Assembly: GCA_963849955.1 (NCBI GenBank) | Contig: CAWKJU010000014.1 | Location: forward strand, 62,001-126,000 | From: CAWFGW01 sp963849955 | GTDB lineage: Bacteria; Bacteroidota; Bacteroidia; Cytophagales; JAAEPT01 | DNA length: 64,000 nt | Direction of reading: 5' to 3' | In this document: in pieces, positions 1 through 7,812 of the stretch | Layout of the letters: each line of letters starts with the position of its first letter | Position numbering within the stretch: the stretch's first letter is position 1 | Translations under genes and position numbers: made by a program | The notes under the pieces: model-generated | Told to the model about the DNA's origin: nothing | The model's input: only the letters and a program-made list of their open reading frames with translations | Databases searched by the model: none

Positions 1-332
1 ATTGAAAGACCCATAAGTAGCAAGGCTATTCCTAAAATGCTAAACAGAATTAGCCCGTTGGAGGTCGTTGTTTTTAATTCCTCATCTTCCTTTTTCACAT
101 GCGCAAAAGTCACAAAGGGTGTAATTCCCATTGAAAACCCAATGCTAAAAACTAATAAAGGAATAAACACATTGAAAGCAAAGGTTGCACCAGCCAAGTG
201 GTCAGCATTATAATTCCCTAACATAACGGTGTCCGCAATGTTGGTCATCACATGACTTACCTGACCCAAACTTACTGGATATGCCAAGAGGAAAAGTTCT
301 TTGGCATATCGCAGCCTGTTGGTTTGTTTCAT
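1..332 (-). CDS. MATE-family multidrug/Na+ antiporter, N-terminal part
   Basis: This is the first 110 codons of a gene that runs off the left edge of the window. Reading the minus strand from the ATG at 332 gives MKQTNRLRYAKELFLLAYPV, then IADTVMLG and further hydrophobic helices. The LAYPVSLGQVSHVM and ADTVMLG stretches are typical of the first helices of MATE exporters, which sit in the inner membrane and exchange cations for drugs or metabolites. It starts 25 bases after the moxR stop and is probably co-transcribed with it. The C-terminal two thirds cannot be seen, so the subfamily is unknown. Confidence 0.75.
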   Translation of the reverse strand, partial: MKQTNRLRYAKELFLLAYPVSLGQVSHVMTNIADTVMLGNYNADHLAGATFAFNVFIPLLVFSIGFSMGITPFVTFAHVKKEDEELKTTTSNGLILFSILGIALLLMGLS

Positions 333-357
333 AGAGCACTCCGCAGAGCTGGTGGAA

Positions 358-1350
358 TTAATTAGAAATGGAAACGGCCTTTAAAATTGCTGCCACAATC
401 TCTTTAGTAGTTATTCCATCTGCCTCGGCTTCATAGTTTAAAATGATTCGGTGCCCCAGCACATCGTAAGCAATCTCTTTAATATCTTCGGGTAACACGT
501 AATTTCTACCATCCATAAAAGCCAATGCCTTAGCTCCCAGGTTTAAACCGATGCTTGCACGAGGCGAAACACCAAACTGAATGTAATCTGCTTCTTTTTT
601 TAAGCCGTAGTCTTTTGGCGTTCGGGTTGCAAAAATTAACTCAATGATGTACTTCTCTAATGATTCAGAAATTTCTACCGAATTCACTGCCTGTCGGACT
701 GCAAAGATATCTTCTACCGAAAGAACTTGTTCAGCTTTCGCTGCGAAATTCATATTAGCCATTCTACGCATCACCTCAAGCTCTGCCTCTTTACCAGGGT
801 AATCCACCGTTACTTTCATCATAAAACGGTCAACTTGTGCTTCTGGTAAGGGATAGGTTCCTTCCTGATCCACCGGGTTTTGAGTTGCCAACACTAAAAA
901 TGGTCGGTCCAGCGGGTACGTTGTTTCACCAATAGTTACTTGTTTTTCTTGCATACATTCGAGCAATGCTGCTTGTACTTTGGCTGGGGATCTGTTTACC
1001 TCATCAGCTAAAATGATGTTGGCGAAGATAGGCCCTTTTTTTACTTCAAATTCCGCTTTCTTTTGATTATAAATCATGGTTCCAACTAAATCGGCTGGAA
1101 GCAAGTCCGGGGTAAACTGGATACGCTTAAAATTTAAATCCAATACCTTGGAAAGCGTATTCACCGTTAAAGTTTTTGCTAACCCTGGTACACCTTCTAA
1201 CAAAATGTGTCCGTTGGTAAACAAACCAATTAACAAACGGTTGATCATATATTGTTGACCAACAACGACTTTCTCAACTTCTTTTTTGACAAGGGCAATT
1301 TTATCCTGCAACTGAGTTGAATGTTCTATTTGTGCTACTGCTTCTTCCAT
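358..1350 (-). CDS. MoxR-family AAA+ ATPase
   Basis: A 330-residue AAA+ protein of the MoxR family, thought to act as a chaperone for von Willebrand factor-domain partners. The Walker A motif GVPGLAKT lies near residues 53-60, Walker B ILADEVNR near 112-119, and the sensor motif ATQNP near 155-160; the length is normal for the family. In Bacteroidetes moxR usually heads a moxR-DUF58-batABCD cluster, but here it is followed only by a MATE gene. A batD-like gene lies about 59 kb away at 60444-61874. The ATG at 1350 fits the family's N-terminus. A possible TAnnTTTG promoter lies 33 bases upstream. Confidence 0.92.
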   Translation of the reverse strand: MEEAVAQIEHSTQLQDKIALVKKEVEKVVVGQQYMINRLLIGLFTNGHILLEGVPGLAKTLTVNTLSKVLDLNFKRIQFTPDLLPADLVGTMIYNQKKAEFEVKKGPIFANIILADEVNRSPAKVQAALLECMQEKQVTIGETTYPLDRPFLVLATQNPVDQEGTYPLPEAQVDRFMMKVTVDYPGKEAELEVMRRMANMNFAAKAEQVLSVEDIFAVRQAVNSVEISESLEKYIIELIFATRTPKDYGLKKEADYIQFGVSPRASIGLNLGAKALAFMDGRNYVLPEDIKEIAYDVLGHRIILNYEAEADGITTKEIVAAILKAVSISN

Positions 1351-1382
1351 AGTTCTTAGGTTTATTGCTTTATTCTCAGTTT

Positions 1383-1413
1383 CAAATTTAACAAAAAAAA
1401 AGGCCTTAAAAAC
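1383..1413 (-). promoter_or_regulatory. Possible Bacteroidetes-type promoter of moxR
   Basis: On the minus strand TAAATTTG (1383-1390) matches the TAnnTTTG -7 element of the Bacteroidetes primary sigma factor and would start transcription about 25 bases before the moxR ATG. The -33 box is poor (TTTT or GTTT instead of TTTG), and the region overlaps the terminator hairpin of the upstream sigma-factor gene. Confidence 0.35.
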
Positions 1414-1426
1414 TAATTTAAGACCT
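1391..1426 (-). terminator. Rho-independent terminator after the ECF sigma gene
   Basis: On the minus strand AGGTCTTAAA (1417-1426) pairs with TTTAAGGCCT (1401-1410), with one G-U pair, and is followed directly by a run of Ts. It lies about 30 bases after the sigma-factor stop and separates that gene from moxR. Confidence 0.75.
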
Positions 1427-1454
1427 GATGACTACAAGAATTTAATTAAACTAA

Positions 1455-1976
1455 CTACGCTACGTGTTTCAGCGGCAATTTGAAGGACAATCTGTCTGTT
1501 AAAATTTCTCGCGCCTTAAAGATTTTATGCTTTACCGTACCCATCGGAATGCCTAATTCTTCCGCTATTTCCTTATATTTAAACCCATTTAAGTATTTTT
1601 TCAATGGCGTTTTAAGTTCATCAGCTAACTTTTCAATTTGCTCATACAACTCATTCATTCGCGTATACATCTCTGGGCTCTCGTAGGACTGCTGATTAAA
1701 TACGGACTTTCGCATCAAATCTGATTTTGCAGCCTTATAATTCATCAGGCGTACATTTCTGTGGTACTGGTTGATATAGGTGTTCGACATAATCGTACAC
1801 AACCAACCTCTTAAATTAGTGTCGTGCTTGTATTTATCTTTATAAACGATGGCTTTGGTAAACGTTTCCTGCACCAAATCCTTACGATCTTCAAAATCAA
1901 GTGAAAAACGAGAAGAATAGCTCATTAACGTTTTCTGATGCTCCATTATTGCGGTTGTAAATTCTCTTGTAGTCAT
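1455..1976 (-). CDS. ECF-type RNA polymerase sigma factor
   Basis: A 173-residue group 4 (ECF) sigma factor that directs RNA polymerase to a small regulon. Region 2 is visible in DLVQETFTKAI (about 34-44) with RGWLCTIMSNTYIN after it. Region 4 carries the helix-turn-helix YKEIAEELGIPMGTVKHKI (about 133-151). No anti-sigma gene is adjacent. Instead the upstream neighbour, transcribed in the same direction, encodes a B12-binding MerR regulator, a pairing seen with carotenoid genes in Bacteroidetes. A 16-bp perfect inverted repeat ends 9 bases before the ATG, and its outer motif recurs before crtI. The likely role, light-induced transcription of carotenoid genes, is an inference. Confidence 0.88.
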   Translation of the reverse strand: MTTREFTTAIMEHQKTLMSYSSRFSLDFEDRKDLVQETFTKAIVYKDKYKHDTNLRGWLCTIMSNTYINQYHRNVRLMNYKAAKSDLMRKSVFNQQSYESPEMYTRMNELYEQIEKLADELKTPLKKYLNGFKYKEIAEELGIPMGTVKHKIFKAREILTDRLSFKLPLKHVA

Positions 1977-1984
1977 AACAGCAT

Positions 1985-2028
1985 TTCTTTTTGTTTAACT
2001 TATTGTAATAATAGTTAAACAAAAAGAA
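1985..2028. promoter_or_regulatory. 16-bp perfect inverted repeat before the sigma gene, probable operator
   Basis: TTCTTTTTGTTTAACT (1985-2000) and AGTTAAACAAAAAGAA (2013-2028) are exact reverse complements separated by 12 bases. No T-run follows on the minus strand, and the repeat sits in the sigma-factor promoter region, so it looks like an operator rather than a terminator of the merR gene. MerR dimers or tetramers bind such repeats; the adjacent B12-binding regulator is the obvious candidate. The arm motif TTTTTGTTTAA recurs in the same orientation before crtI. Confidence 0.6.
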
Positions 2029-2074
2029 TGTTACAACATTTTGTTCATTCATTTTTAAATTAAGCTAAACATAG

Positions 2075-2959
2075 TTAATCAAGGGAATGTAAAAATACAG
2101 ATAAGGCCTTGGCATCAAGTACCTTAATTATATTCGAAGGGTAGTTTAATGGATTATTAGTGATCTGAAACCCAGAAACGAGAATCTGCTTATTATAAAA
2201 ATCTTCGGATAGCCGGTTAATGTATTCCTGCATACTTCCTTCATCCATGTTTGAGATAAAAGAAGTCACCATATAATCAAAACGAACCATTTCCTTAAGT
2301 GACAATAAATCAACATAAGGAACTGATTGACCAATATAAACAACTTTAAAACCGTTTTTCTTCAACAAATAACTACTAAATAATAAGCCTAGTTCATGAA
2401 GTTCCTTTTCATGTAGGAATAATAAAAAGGTTTTATCACGCTTAGGAAAAGGTAAGGTATCAATAGCTACAATTAATTTTTGACGAATGAGGTTGGAAAT
2501 AAAGTGTTCTTGAGCGGGATTAATACTCCCGATTTGCCATAGTAACCCAATACGTTCAAATAAAGGATAAATGACTTCTAATACTATTTTCTCAAAATCG
2601 TGTTGTTGAGAAAGCTGAGTGAGAATATGAGAAAAACCAACTTCATCTAAATCAATCATTGACACAATTAATGCGTCAATTTGGTTATCGAACCCATTCG
2701 TTTTTAAGGAATTAGTGATTTCTTCAACTTGTTGGTTAATCTGATTTTCGGATAGTTCTGCTATTCGGGATATTTTATATCCGTTGTTATGGAGGATGGT
2801 GATTTTTAAAACTTTTCGAAGAGTCTCATCGGTGTAATACCGAATGTTGGTAGGGGTACGTTCGGGTTGAAAAATATTATAACGTTTTTCCCAAATACGA
2901 ATTGTGTGTGCCTTAATTCCCGACAACCGCTCCATATCATTAATTGAATACTTTCCCAT
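2075..2959 (-). CDS. CarH/LitR-type MerR regulator with cobalamin-binding domain
   Basis: A 294-residue regulator. The MerR winged helix (residues 3-70) contains IWEKRYNIFQP and an RYYTDE wing. A four-helix cap domain (about 90-170) carries W141 with E151-H152, reproducing the W-x9-EH motif that covers the upper face of adenosylcobalamin in CarH. The B12-binding Rossmann domain follows, with E186-x-H188-x-x-G191 in place of DxHxxG; H188 would be the cobalt ligand. The spacing matches Thermus CarH (W131, E141, H142, H177) within one residue. Such proteins repress carotenoid genes in the dark and release DNA when light breaks the Co-C bond. The adjacent sigma gene and distant crt operon share a promoter motif, which supports this role. 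Asp to Glu at 186 is the one notable change. Confidence 0.88.
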   Translation of the reverse strand: MGKYSINDMERLSGIKAHTIRIWEKRYNIFQPERTPTNIRYYTDETLRKVLKITILHNNGYKISRIAELSENQINQQVEEITNSLKTNGFDNQIDALIVSMIDLDEVGFSHILTQLSQQHDFEKIVLEVIYPLFERIGLLWQIGSINPAQEHFISNLIRQKLIVAIDTLPFPKRDKTFLLFLHEKELHELGLLFSSYLLKKNGFKVVYIGQSVPYVDLLSLKEMVRFDYMVTSFISNMDEGSMQEYINRLSEDFYNKQILVSGFQITNNPLNYPSNIIKVLDAKALSVFLHSLD

Positions 2960-3001
2960 GCACCTCTTCTTTGGTAAAGATAAACGACTTTATTGGCGAT
3001 T

Positions 3002-3010
3002 TGTTTAAAC
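3002..3010. promoter_or_regulatory. TGTTTAAAC motif in the merR promoter, possible autoregulatory site
   Basis: TGTTTAAAC, containing the palindrome GTTTAAAC (3003-3010), lies in the 59-base gap before the merR start. It shares TGTTTAA with the arms of the sigma-gene inverted repeat and the crtI upstream region. The motif is short and the genome AT-rich, so chance is possible. Confidence 0.3.
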
Positions 3011-3018
3011 TTATTTTA

Positions 3019-4413
3019 TCAATTACCAGCAGTATAACTTGTTGGAATAAAATCCGTGGTGCTAAACGACTTAATGGTCAATTGATTTCTAACAATCGGA
3101 ATTGTAAATGTAAAGCTATTATTTCGCCTACCCTTTGTTTGTAAAGTTACTTCATTTTGCCCTTCGGGAAGTTTCATGCGTGTGTAATAAATGCTATGCG
3201 GCAAAGTTTGCCAGTTACGCGTATCTGCTTTTTCAGTAAAGGCATTCACGACCCCAACCAATGCTCCAATCCCTTCATTTTGGGATCGTGCCATTTTTTC
3301 AGCAGCTTTTTTTGTTGCTAATCGCAATAAAGATTTTCCTACTTCCAGCTTCATCCTATCCTGTAGTCCCTTTTGAGCAACCTCACTTACATCTTCTACT
3401 AAATTCAATTGTTTGCTTTTTCCGTTTGCTGAAAGACTACCTTGTTGATAAACCAGCGGACGTTCTTCATACTTTGGAAAAGCAATACGCAATACTCCTA
3501 AATCCCCTAATCCTTTGGATTGATAATCCTGACTTGACATATAAAAAGGGAAGTTGAGTCCCATTTCTTCATTTGCAAATACCACTTGTCCCCCACTACC
3601 TTTGTTGACAACAAAATTAATACTCCATTCGGCTTTTACAGGAGAAAGTCCATTATGCCATAAAAACACTAAATCACCTGAATTTTCTAATTTGTCTGGC
3701 GTATATTTCATTCCAAACTCTTTTTCATAAAATGTTTGGTCTTCATAAAACCCCATCAAGTGTGCTGTTCGCATTAAGTCTAACTTGAGCTGCTCTGGTA
3801 CCGACATATTAAACAAGCGAGCATAATCATCTTTGTAATAGGTGTACGCATTTCTGTAAGCTATAAAGGCGTTGTTATAATCTTTTTGGGCATCATAAAT
3901 AATCCCCATTAACACATGTATGAATGCGTCATTCTGAAATCGCTTTTCATTTTTATATTTATCGGCTTGTGCTGCTAAACGAATATTCATTCGTTTACAC
4001 TCGACTAAAGCAGCATTATAATCTCCTAAATAAAAGTAGTTGAGTGCTTTGTAATAATTGATGTATAGCGCTTCATGATCTTCTGCTTTATAATCCGTGA
4101 CACTTGGATTGGTTAAAAACGAAGCAAATTGATCAACCACGTTGGATTGGTTATCTTCGGTGTATTCATATGCTTTTTCAAAAAACTGATTGCTTTCTGC
4201 GTGCTTTCCTTGCATAAACGCAACCACGCCTCTATTTAAGAAATATAAGAGGCGTGTTTTGCGTTCTTCAGCTTTTTTATCTTTATCAAGTGCTACTGCT
4301 GCTCTGTCGAGATTACCTTGTTGAAAGTATTGGTTAAACTCAGCATTACGTTTGTAATAAGTAGCACACGAGGTAAAAAGTATAATAAGAAATAAGAAGG
4401 TGTATTTTCTCAT
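3019..4413 (-). CDS. COG3014-like lipoprotein with tetratricopeptide-type helices
   Basis: A 464-residue predicted lipoprotein. The first 16 residues form a signal peptide ending in a lipobox (LFTSC, Cys at about 16). Helical repeats resembling TPRs follow (LDRAAVALDKDKKAEERK, FLNRGVVAFMQGKHAESNQFF, YKALNYFYLGDYNAALVECK). The C-terminal half has a Gly-rich segment and beta-strand content. The architecture matches COG3014 proteins, which commonly travel with LpoB-like lipoproteins. Its ATG overlaps the lpoB-like stop by one base (TAATG), so the two are translationally coupled. A role in the outer-membrane or peptidoglycan envelope is inferred from the neighbour, not shown. Confidence 0.75.
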   Translation of the reverse strand: MRKYTFLFLIILFTSCATYYKRNAEFNQYFQQGNLDRAAVALDKDKKAEERKTRLLYFLNRGVVAFMQGKHAESNQFFEKAYEYTEDNQSNVVDQFASFLTNPSVTDYKAEDHEALYINYYKALNYFYLGDYNAALVECKRMNIRLAAQADKYKNEKRFQNDAFIHVLMGIIYDAQKDYNNAFIAYRNAYTYYKDDYARLFNMSVPEQLKLDLMRTAHLMGFYEDQTFYEKEFGMKYTPDKLENSGDLVFLWHNGLSPVKAEWSINFVVNKGSGGQVVFANEEMGLNFPFYMSSQDYQSKGLGDLGVLRIAFPKYEERPLVYQQGSLSANGKSKQLNLVEDVSEVAQKGLQDRMKLEVGKSLLRLATKKAAEKMARSQNEGIGALVGVVNAFTEKADTRNWQTLPHSIYYTRMKLPEGQNEVTLQTKGRRNNSFTFTIPIVRNQLTIKSFSTTDFIPTSYTAGN

Positions 4414-5006
4414 TAGTCTTTAATGACCTTCTTTATTTTTTTATCACCTATCCAAACAATTTCGTTAGTTGTCATGTCAGCTAACTCAAGGTTGATTTGA
4501 TAAGTAACTGTTTTGGTTTTATTGTACGCATCAACGAATGAATTCATCGTTCCAAAGACCATAAAGTCTGCCCCCAATTCTCTTCCCCATTTAGCTTGAG
4601 TTTCAGGTGAAGCATACGTTTGTTGGTCTTCGCGTTCTTCCCGTAGTTTTTCGCGGAACAAACTATTTTGAACCACACGAACGGTAGAGGTATTGATAAA
4701 CTCACGTTCCATATCTTTTATGAAAGTTTCAGCTTCAATATGCTCATGACTTTTGTTCGTGATAATTCCTACAATTACCACCGGTTTACGACCATGTTTT
4801 GCAATAAAATCTGTTCTCCAATTACGGTTGATACAGTCTTTAGTCATTTCTTCTGCAACCAAACGAGAGTCCGTATCATTCCATCGACCACTTAAATCAA
4901 TTTGTGTAGTAGGGTCAACTCGAGTGACTGTTCGACCTTTTTTAACGCATTGTGTAAATAATAAGCCAGAAGTAAGTATTGTGGCTGCTAATAAGATTTG
5001 TTTCAT
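4413..5006 (-). CDS. LpoB-like penicillin-binding protein activator, lipoprotein
   Basis: A 197-residue lipoprotein with a lipobox near residue 20 (LLFTQC). The mature domain reads SRLVAEEMTKDCI, KPVVIVGIITNKSHEHIEAE and LGADFMVFGTMNSFVDAYN, the alternating pattern of the LpoB fold. In enterobacteria LpoB sits in the outer membrane and activates the synthase PBP1B through the wall. Bacteroidetes relatives are known only by homology. It lies between a TPR protein gene (36 bases upstream) and a COG3014-like gene (1-base overlap), a conserved three-gene arrangement. Confidence 0.8.
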   Translation of the reverse strand: MKQILLAATILTSGLLFTQCVKKGRTVTRVDPTTQIDLSGRWNDTDSRLVAEEMTKDCINRNWRTDFIAKHGRKPVVIVGIITNKSHEHIEAETFIKDMEREFINTSTVRVVQNSLFREKLREEREDQQTYASPETQAKWGRELGADFMVFGTMNSFVDAYNKTKTVTYQINLELADMTTNEIVWIGDKKIKKVIKD

Positions 5007-5042
5007 GATTATGGATTTTGTTAAAGTGATTCTAGTTATAAA

Positions 5043-5645
5043 TTACCAAGTTAAGAAAATGGTTGACCAAAAGACCATTGGAATAACCGTTCCCCAAAAT
5101 ATTGCTTCTTGATTGCGTCTGCGATCTATTATTTGCTGCTCTAGCTGTCTTTGTCGCGCAGCTACTTGATTTTGATTGTTGCTGTTATTACGCTGTTTTT
5201 TTTGTGAATTGTAATAAGCAATAGCATTATTGGTTTCGTCTAAAAATTGTCTGGCAGTTTTATTATCTGGATCAAGTTCAAGTGTTCTTTCAAAGTCAGA
5301 TTTAGCATTTTGAAATTGGTTGGTCTCAAAATAGCAGATCCCTCTATTTAAATACGCTACATATTTGTAATCGGCTTTATCAATGACATGCGAAAAATTG
5401 TTTATCGCTGAATCGTATTTTTTCATCTGCATGTATGCATACCCTCTTTCATAATACATGGAATGGCTATAGGGCATCATGGTAATTGCGGTATCGAGCA
5501 TTACAATAGCACTATCATATTTACTTTGAAGTAGGTAATTTCTACCTTGCTCTTGGAATAATTTATATTGTTCTAAAGGCGATTCTTGTTGAGAAAACCC
5601 ACAAAAAAGCGTAAGAGTGAATATAATAGCGAGTATTTTTTTCAT
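5043..5645 (-). CDS. Secreted tetratricopeptide repeat protein
   Basis: A 200-residue protein with a signal peptide (MKKILAIIFTLTLFCGFSQQ). At least three TPR units follow, between about residues 25 and 135: AIVMLDTAITMMPYSHSMYY, YAYMQMKKYDSAINNFSHVI and RGICYFETNQFQNAKSDFER. A Gln/Arg/Asn-rich segment follows, and a hydrophobic C-terminus (FWGTVIPMVFWSTIFLTW) may be a membrane anchor. It is the first gene of the operon with the LpoB- and COG3014-like lipoproteins and may act as a scaffold for them. The exact function is unknown. Confidence 0.8.
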   Translation of the reverse strand: MKKILAIIFTLTLFCGFSQQESPLEQYKLFQEQGRNYLLQSKYDSAIVMLDTAITMMPYSHSMYYERGYAYMQMKKYDSAINNFSHVIDKADYKYVAYLNRGICYFETNQFQNAKSDFERTLELDPDNKTARQFLDETNNAIAYYNSQKKQRNNSNNQNQVAARQRQLEQQIIDRRRNQEAIFWGTVIPMVFWSTIFLTW

Positions 5646-5994
5646 AGCGTTGTCGCAATTTACAATATGTATGCCACTCTTATATTAAATCTCAAAAAAA
5701 AATCCATTATGGTAAATCCAGGCAATGGATTAACTAATATAAGTTAGAATTCTTTTAGCCTCGTCTTAATTATTGATTAATTGCTTTGAAATTTTTCCGG
5801 CTCAAGCTGCTTGGCTTTTCTTTTCACATTGATTAAAAAAAGCAAAAAAATCAGCTGATCAGGCCAGCAAAGATTAACCCCTATATGAAACACATCTTAT
5901 ATTGTTTTTTACATGTCCAAACCACAATAAGAAATGCTATTGGATGTGAATTAATCTGTAAACTAAAAAGCCGATGAGATTTAATTAGTGCTTG
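5646..5994. other. 349-base gap between the TPR operon and the DUF1348 gene
   Basis: AT-rich non-coding sequence. The only clear element is the hairpin at 5692-5731 listed separately. A weaker imperfect palindrome (GCTCAAGCTGCTTGGC, about 5800-5815) may help end the DUF1348 transcript. I found no convincing small ORF. Confidence 0.5.
5692..5731 (-). terminator. Terminator-like hairpin, minus strand
   Basis: AATGGATT (5724-5731) and AATCCATT (5701-5708) are complementary. On the minus strand the second arm runs into nine Ts. It lies about 260 bases past the DUF1348 stop and just upstream of the TPR operon start, so it may close a long 3' UTR or a small unannotated transcript. Confidence 0.6.
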
Positions 5995-6414
5995 CTACAA
6001 CTTCCTTTCTGATTCTTTAATTGGCAAGTCATTAATGCTCGCATAACGTTTGGCCATTAACCCATTTTCATCGAATTCCCAGTTTTCATTGCCATATGCA
6101 CGAAACCAATTTCCCGATAAATCATGGTATTCATATTCAAACCGTACCGCAATCCGGTTTCCTGCGTGAGCCCAATAGCTTTTTTTCAGCTTATATTCGA
6201 GCTCATTTTCCCATTTGTTTTTTAAAAAGGCACGTACCGCCTCTCTGCCAGCAATAAATTCTGAACGATTGCGCCATTCGGTGTCCAAGGTGTAGGCCAT
6301 ACTTACCTTCTCGGGATTTTTGGAATTCCACCCATCTTCAGCAGCTTGAATTTTTTGTTTTGCAGTTTCTTCGGTAAATGGTGGAAGGGGCAATTTTTGT
6401 TCTACTTGTGACAT
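5995..6414 (-). CDS. DUF1348 / nuclear transport factor 2-like protein
   Basis: A 139-residue cytoplasmic protein of the NTF2/SnoaL-like fold, DUF1348 type. Landmarks are AEDGWNSKNPEKVSMAYT, DTEWRNRSEFIAGREAVRAF and RIAVRFEYEYHDLSGNWFRA, followed by NENWEFDENGLM. These cone-shaped folds bind small molecules, but the family has no established reaction. The gene is divergent from an AraC regulator with 229 bases between them, and a 15-bp palindrome lies 14 bases before its start. Control by that regulator is plausible but unproven. Confidence 0.85.
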   Translation of the reverse strand: MSQVEQKLPLPPFTEETAKQKIQAAEDGWNSKNPEKVSMAYTLDTEWRNRSEFIAGREAVRAFLKNKWENELEYKLKKSYWAHAGNRIAVRFEYEYHDLSGNWFRAYGNENWEFDENGLMAKRYASINDLPIKESERKL

Positions 6415-6427
6415 AAATTTACTTAGA

Positions 6428-6442
6428 TACTTTATTAAAGTA
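6428..6442. promoter_or_regulatory. 15-bp palindrome between DUF1348 and araC-type genes
   Basis: TACTTTATTAAAGTA is a perfect palindrome around a central T and begins 14 bases upstream of the DUF1348 ATG. In a divergent intergenic region next to a regulator gene it could be an operator, although AraC proteins usually prefer direct repeats. Confidence 0.3.
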
Positions 6443-6643
6443 AGTATACACTTGTTTTAAGTAAGGAGAAACTTTACTGTGTTAAAATTCTTATTAATAG
6501 ACTAATATGTAAAATATGTGCCGCAGTTTGTCAAAAAACTACTAGTTGGTTTTTTAAATTTTATTCGTACATTTACCTAAGTAGTTTTACGCATCAATCA
6601 TACGTAAACAAAGTCTCAAGTTCAACATATACCTGGTGTAGCC

Positions 6644-7582
6644 ATGCCTTGCAAGAACGAACTCCCCGTTTTCAACATCAATAACTTTGAGGATTATAAT
6701 CACTGCATGCAGTTTGACAACAATTTTTATGTACGCACCTTCAAAGACCACCTTCGCGTCAACCGGTTTATTGACAAACCTCATGGCCATGATTTTTACC
6801 TCATTCTTCTGGTAACTAAGGGCAGTGGCACACACAATATTGATTTTAATGAATATAAAGTTGCTCCAGGCTCAATGTTTATCCTCTCCCCTGGACAAGT
6901 ACACCAATGGGCATTATCGCCTGAAACAGATGGTTACGTGATGTTTTTCACTAAACAATATTTTTTATTAGACTTTAACCACGATCGCCTGACAAGACTT
7001 CCTTTTTTCAAATCCTCCTTTAGCATCCCATATTTGAAATTAGATGCGATTGATCAACGTATTGTTGAAGACTCTTTTCAACGTATTAATAGCGAATACA
7101 ACAAACATTTGGTCGACTACCATGAGATGATTCGGTTGTATTTGAATGTCTTATTTATTGAGTTATCTCGCCTGTACAAAACCCAACATGAAGACCATAT
7201 TGAATATAATTACGAGCTCATACAGCTTAACCGTTTTGAAACCTTAATTGATGACCATTATAAAGAACACGCTGCGTTGCCATTCTATGCTGATAAAATG
7301 AGTATTTCACTCAAACAGCTGAGTCATTTATGTAAAAAGACTATTGGTAAAACCCCTTCTGAGATGATTATTGAACGTATTATTTTAGAAGCTAAACGAT
7401 TGATAATCCATTCCGACTTTTCTATTTCTAGCATTTCAGAAACACTCAACTATACCGACAATTCGTACTTTATCCGGATGTTCAAAAAAGTATGCAAACA
7501 AACTCCTGAACAGTTTCGCTATTCCTTTGCCAGTCAAAAAAAGCAGTTGGAAGTATTTCATGCCAACAAAAATTTGATTTAA
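6644..7582 (+). CDS. AraC-family transcriptional regulator
   Basis: A 312-residue regulator. The N-terminal cupin sensor domain (about 20-110) contains KPHGHDFYLILLVTKGSGTH and the sequence APGSMFILSPGQVHQW. The C-terminal AraC DNA-binding domain (about 205-300) has two helix-turn-helix motifs: MSISLKQLSHLCKKTIGKTP, and ISSISETLNYTDNSYFIRMF with the signature FKKVCKQTPEQFR. The ATG at 6644 gives the common MPCKNELPVFNINNF opening of this subfamily. The ligand is unknown. It is divergent from the DUF1348 gene, its most likely target. Confidence 0.9.
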   Translation: MPCKNELPVFNINNFEDYNHCMQFDNNFYVRTFKDHLRVNRFIDKPHGHDFYLILLVTKGSGTHNIDFNEYKVAPGSMFILSPGQVHQWALSPETDGYVMFFTKQYFLLDFNHDRLTRLPFFKSSFSIPYLKLDAIDQRIVEDSFQRINSEYNKHLVDYHEMIRLYLNVLFIELSRLYKTQHEDHIEYNYELIQLNRFETLIDDHYKEHAALPFYADKMSISLKQLSHLCKKTIGKTPSEMIIERIILEAKRLIIHSDFSISSISETLNYTDNSYFIRMFKKVCKQTPEQFRYSFASQKKQLEVFHANKNLI

Positions 7583-7812
7583 CCGTTGGCGGTGAATAAT
7601 CAAAATTTTAAAGGATATACTTTTACTTACCCAAAAAAACAGATTGCCACGCTTATTTTTTTATAATACTGTTGATTATTTAAATCAATAAATGGGTAAT
7701 TATGTTCACAATTAATTTATTAAAATGCCGCCTGCGTAGCTTTTAAGTTAAATGTATAATTTTTGTTCAAGGTTCATAGATAACAATTAATGAAGAACTA
7801 AAACAAATAACT

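Noticed and set aside
1985..2028. Inverted repeat as terminator of the merR gene
   Set aside because: No T-run follows on the minus strand and the stem sits in the sigma promoter; an operator fits better.
6587..6835. Minus-strand frame over the araC start
   Set aside because: Lies opposite the N-terminus of a clear AraC regulator and encodes no recognisable domain.
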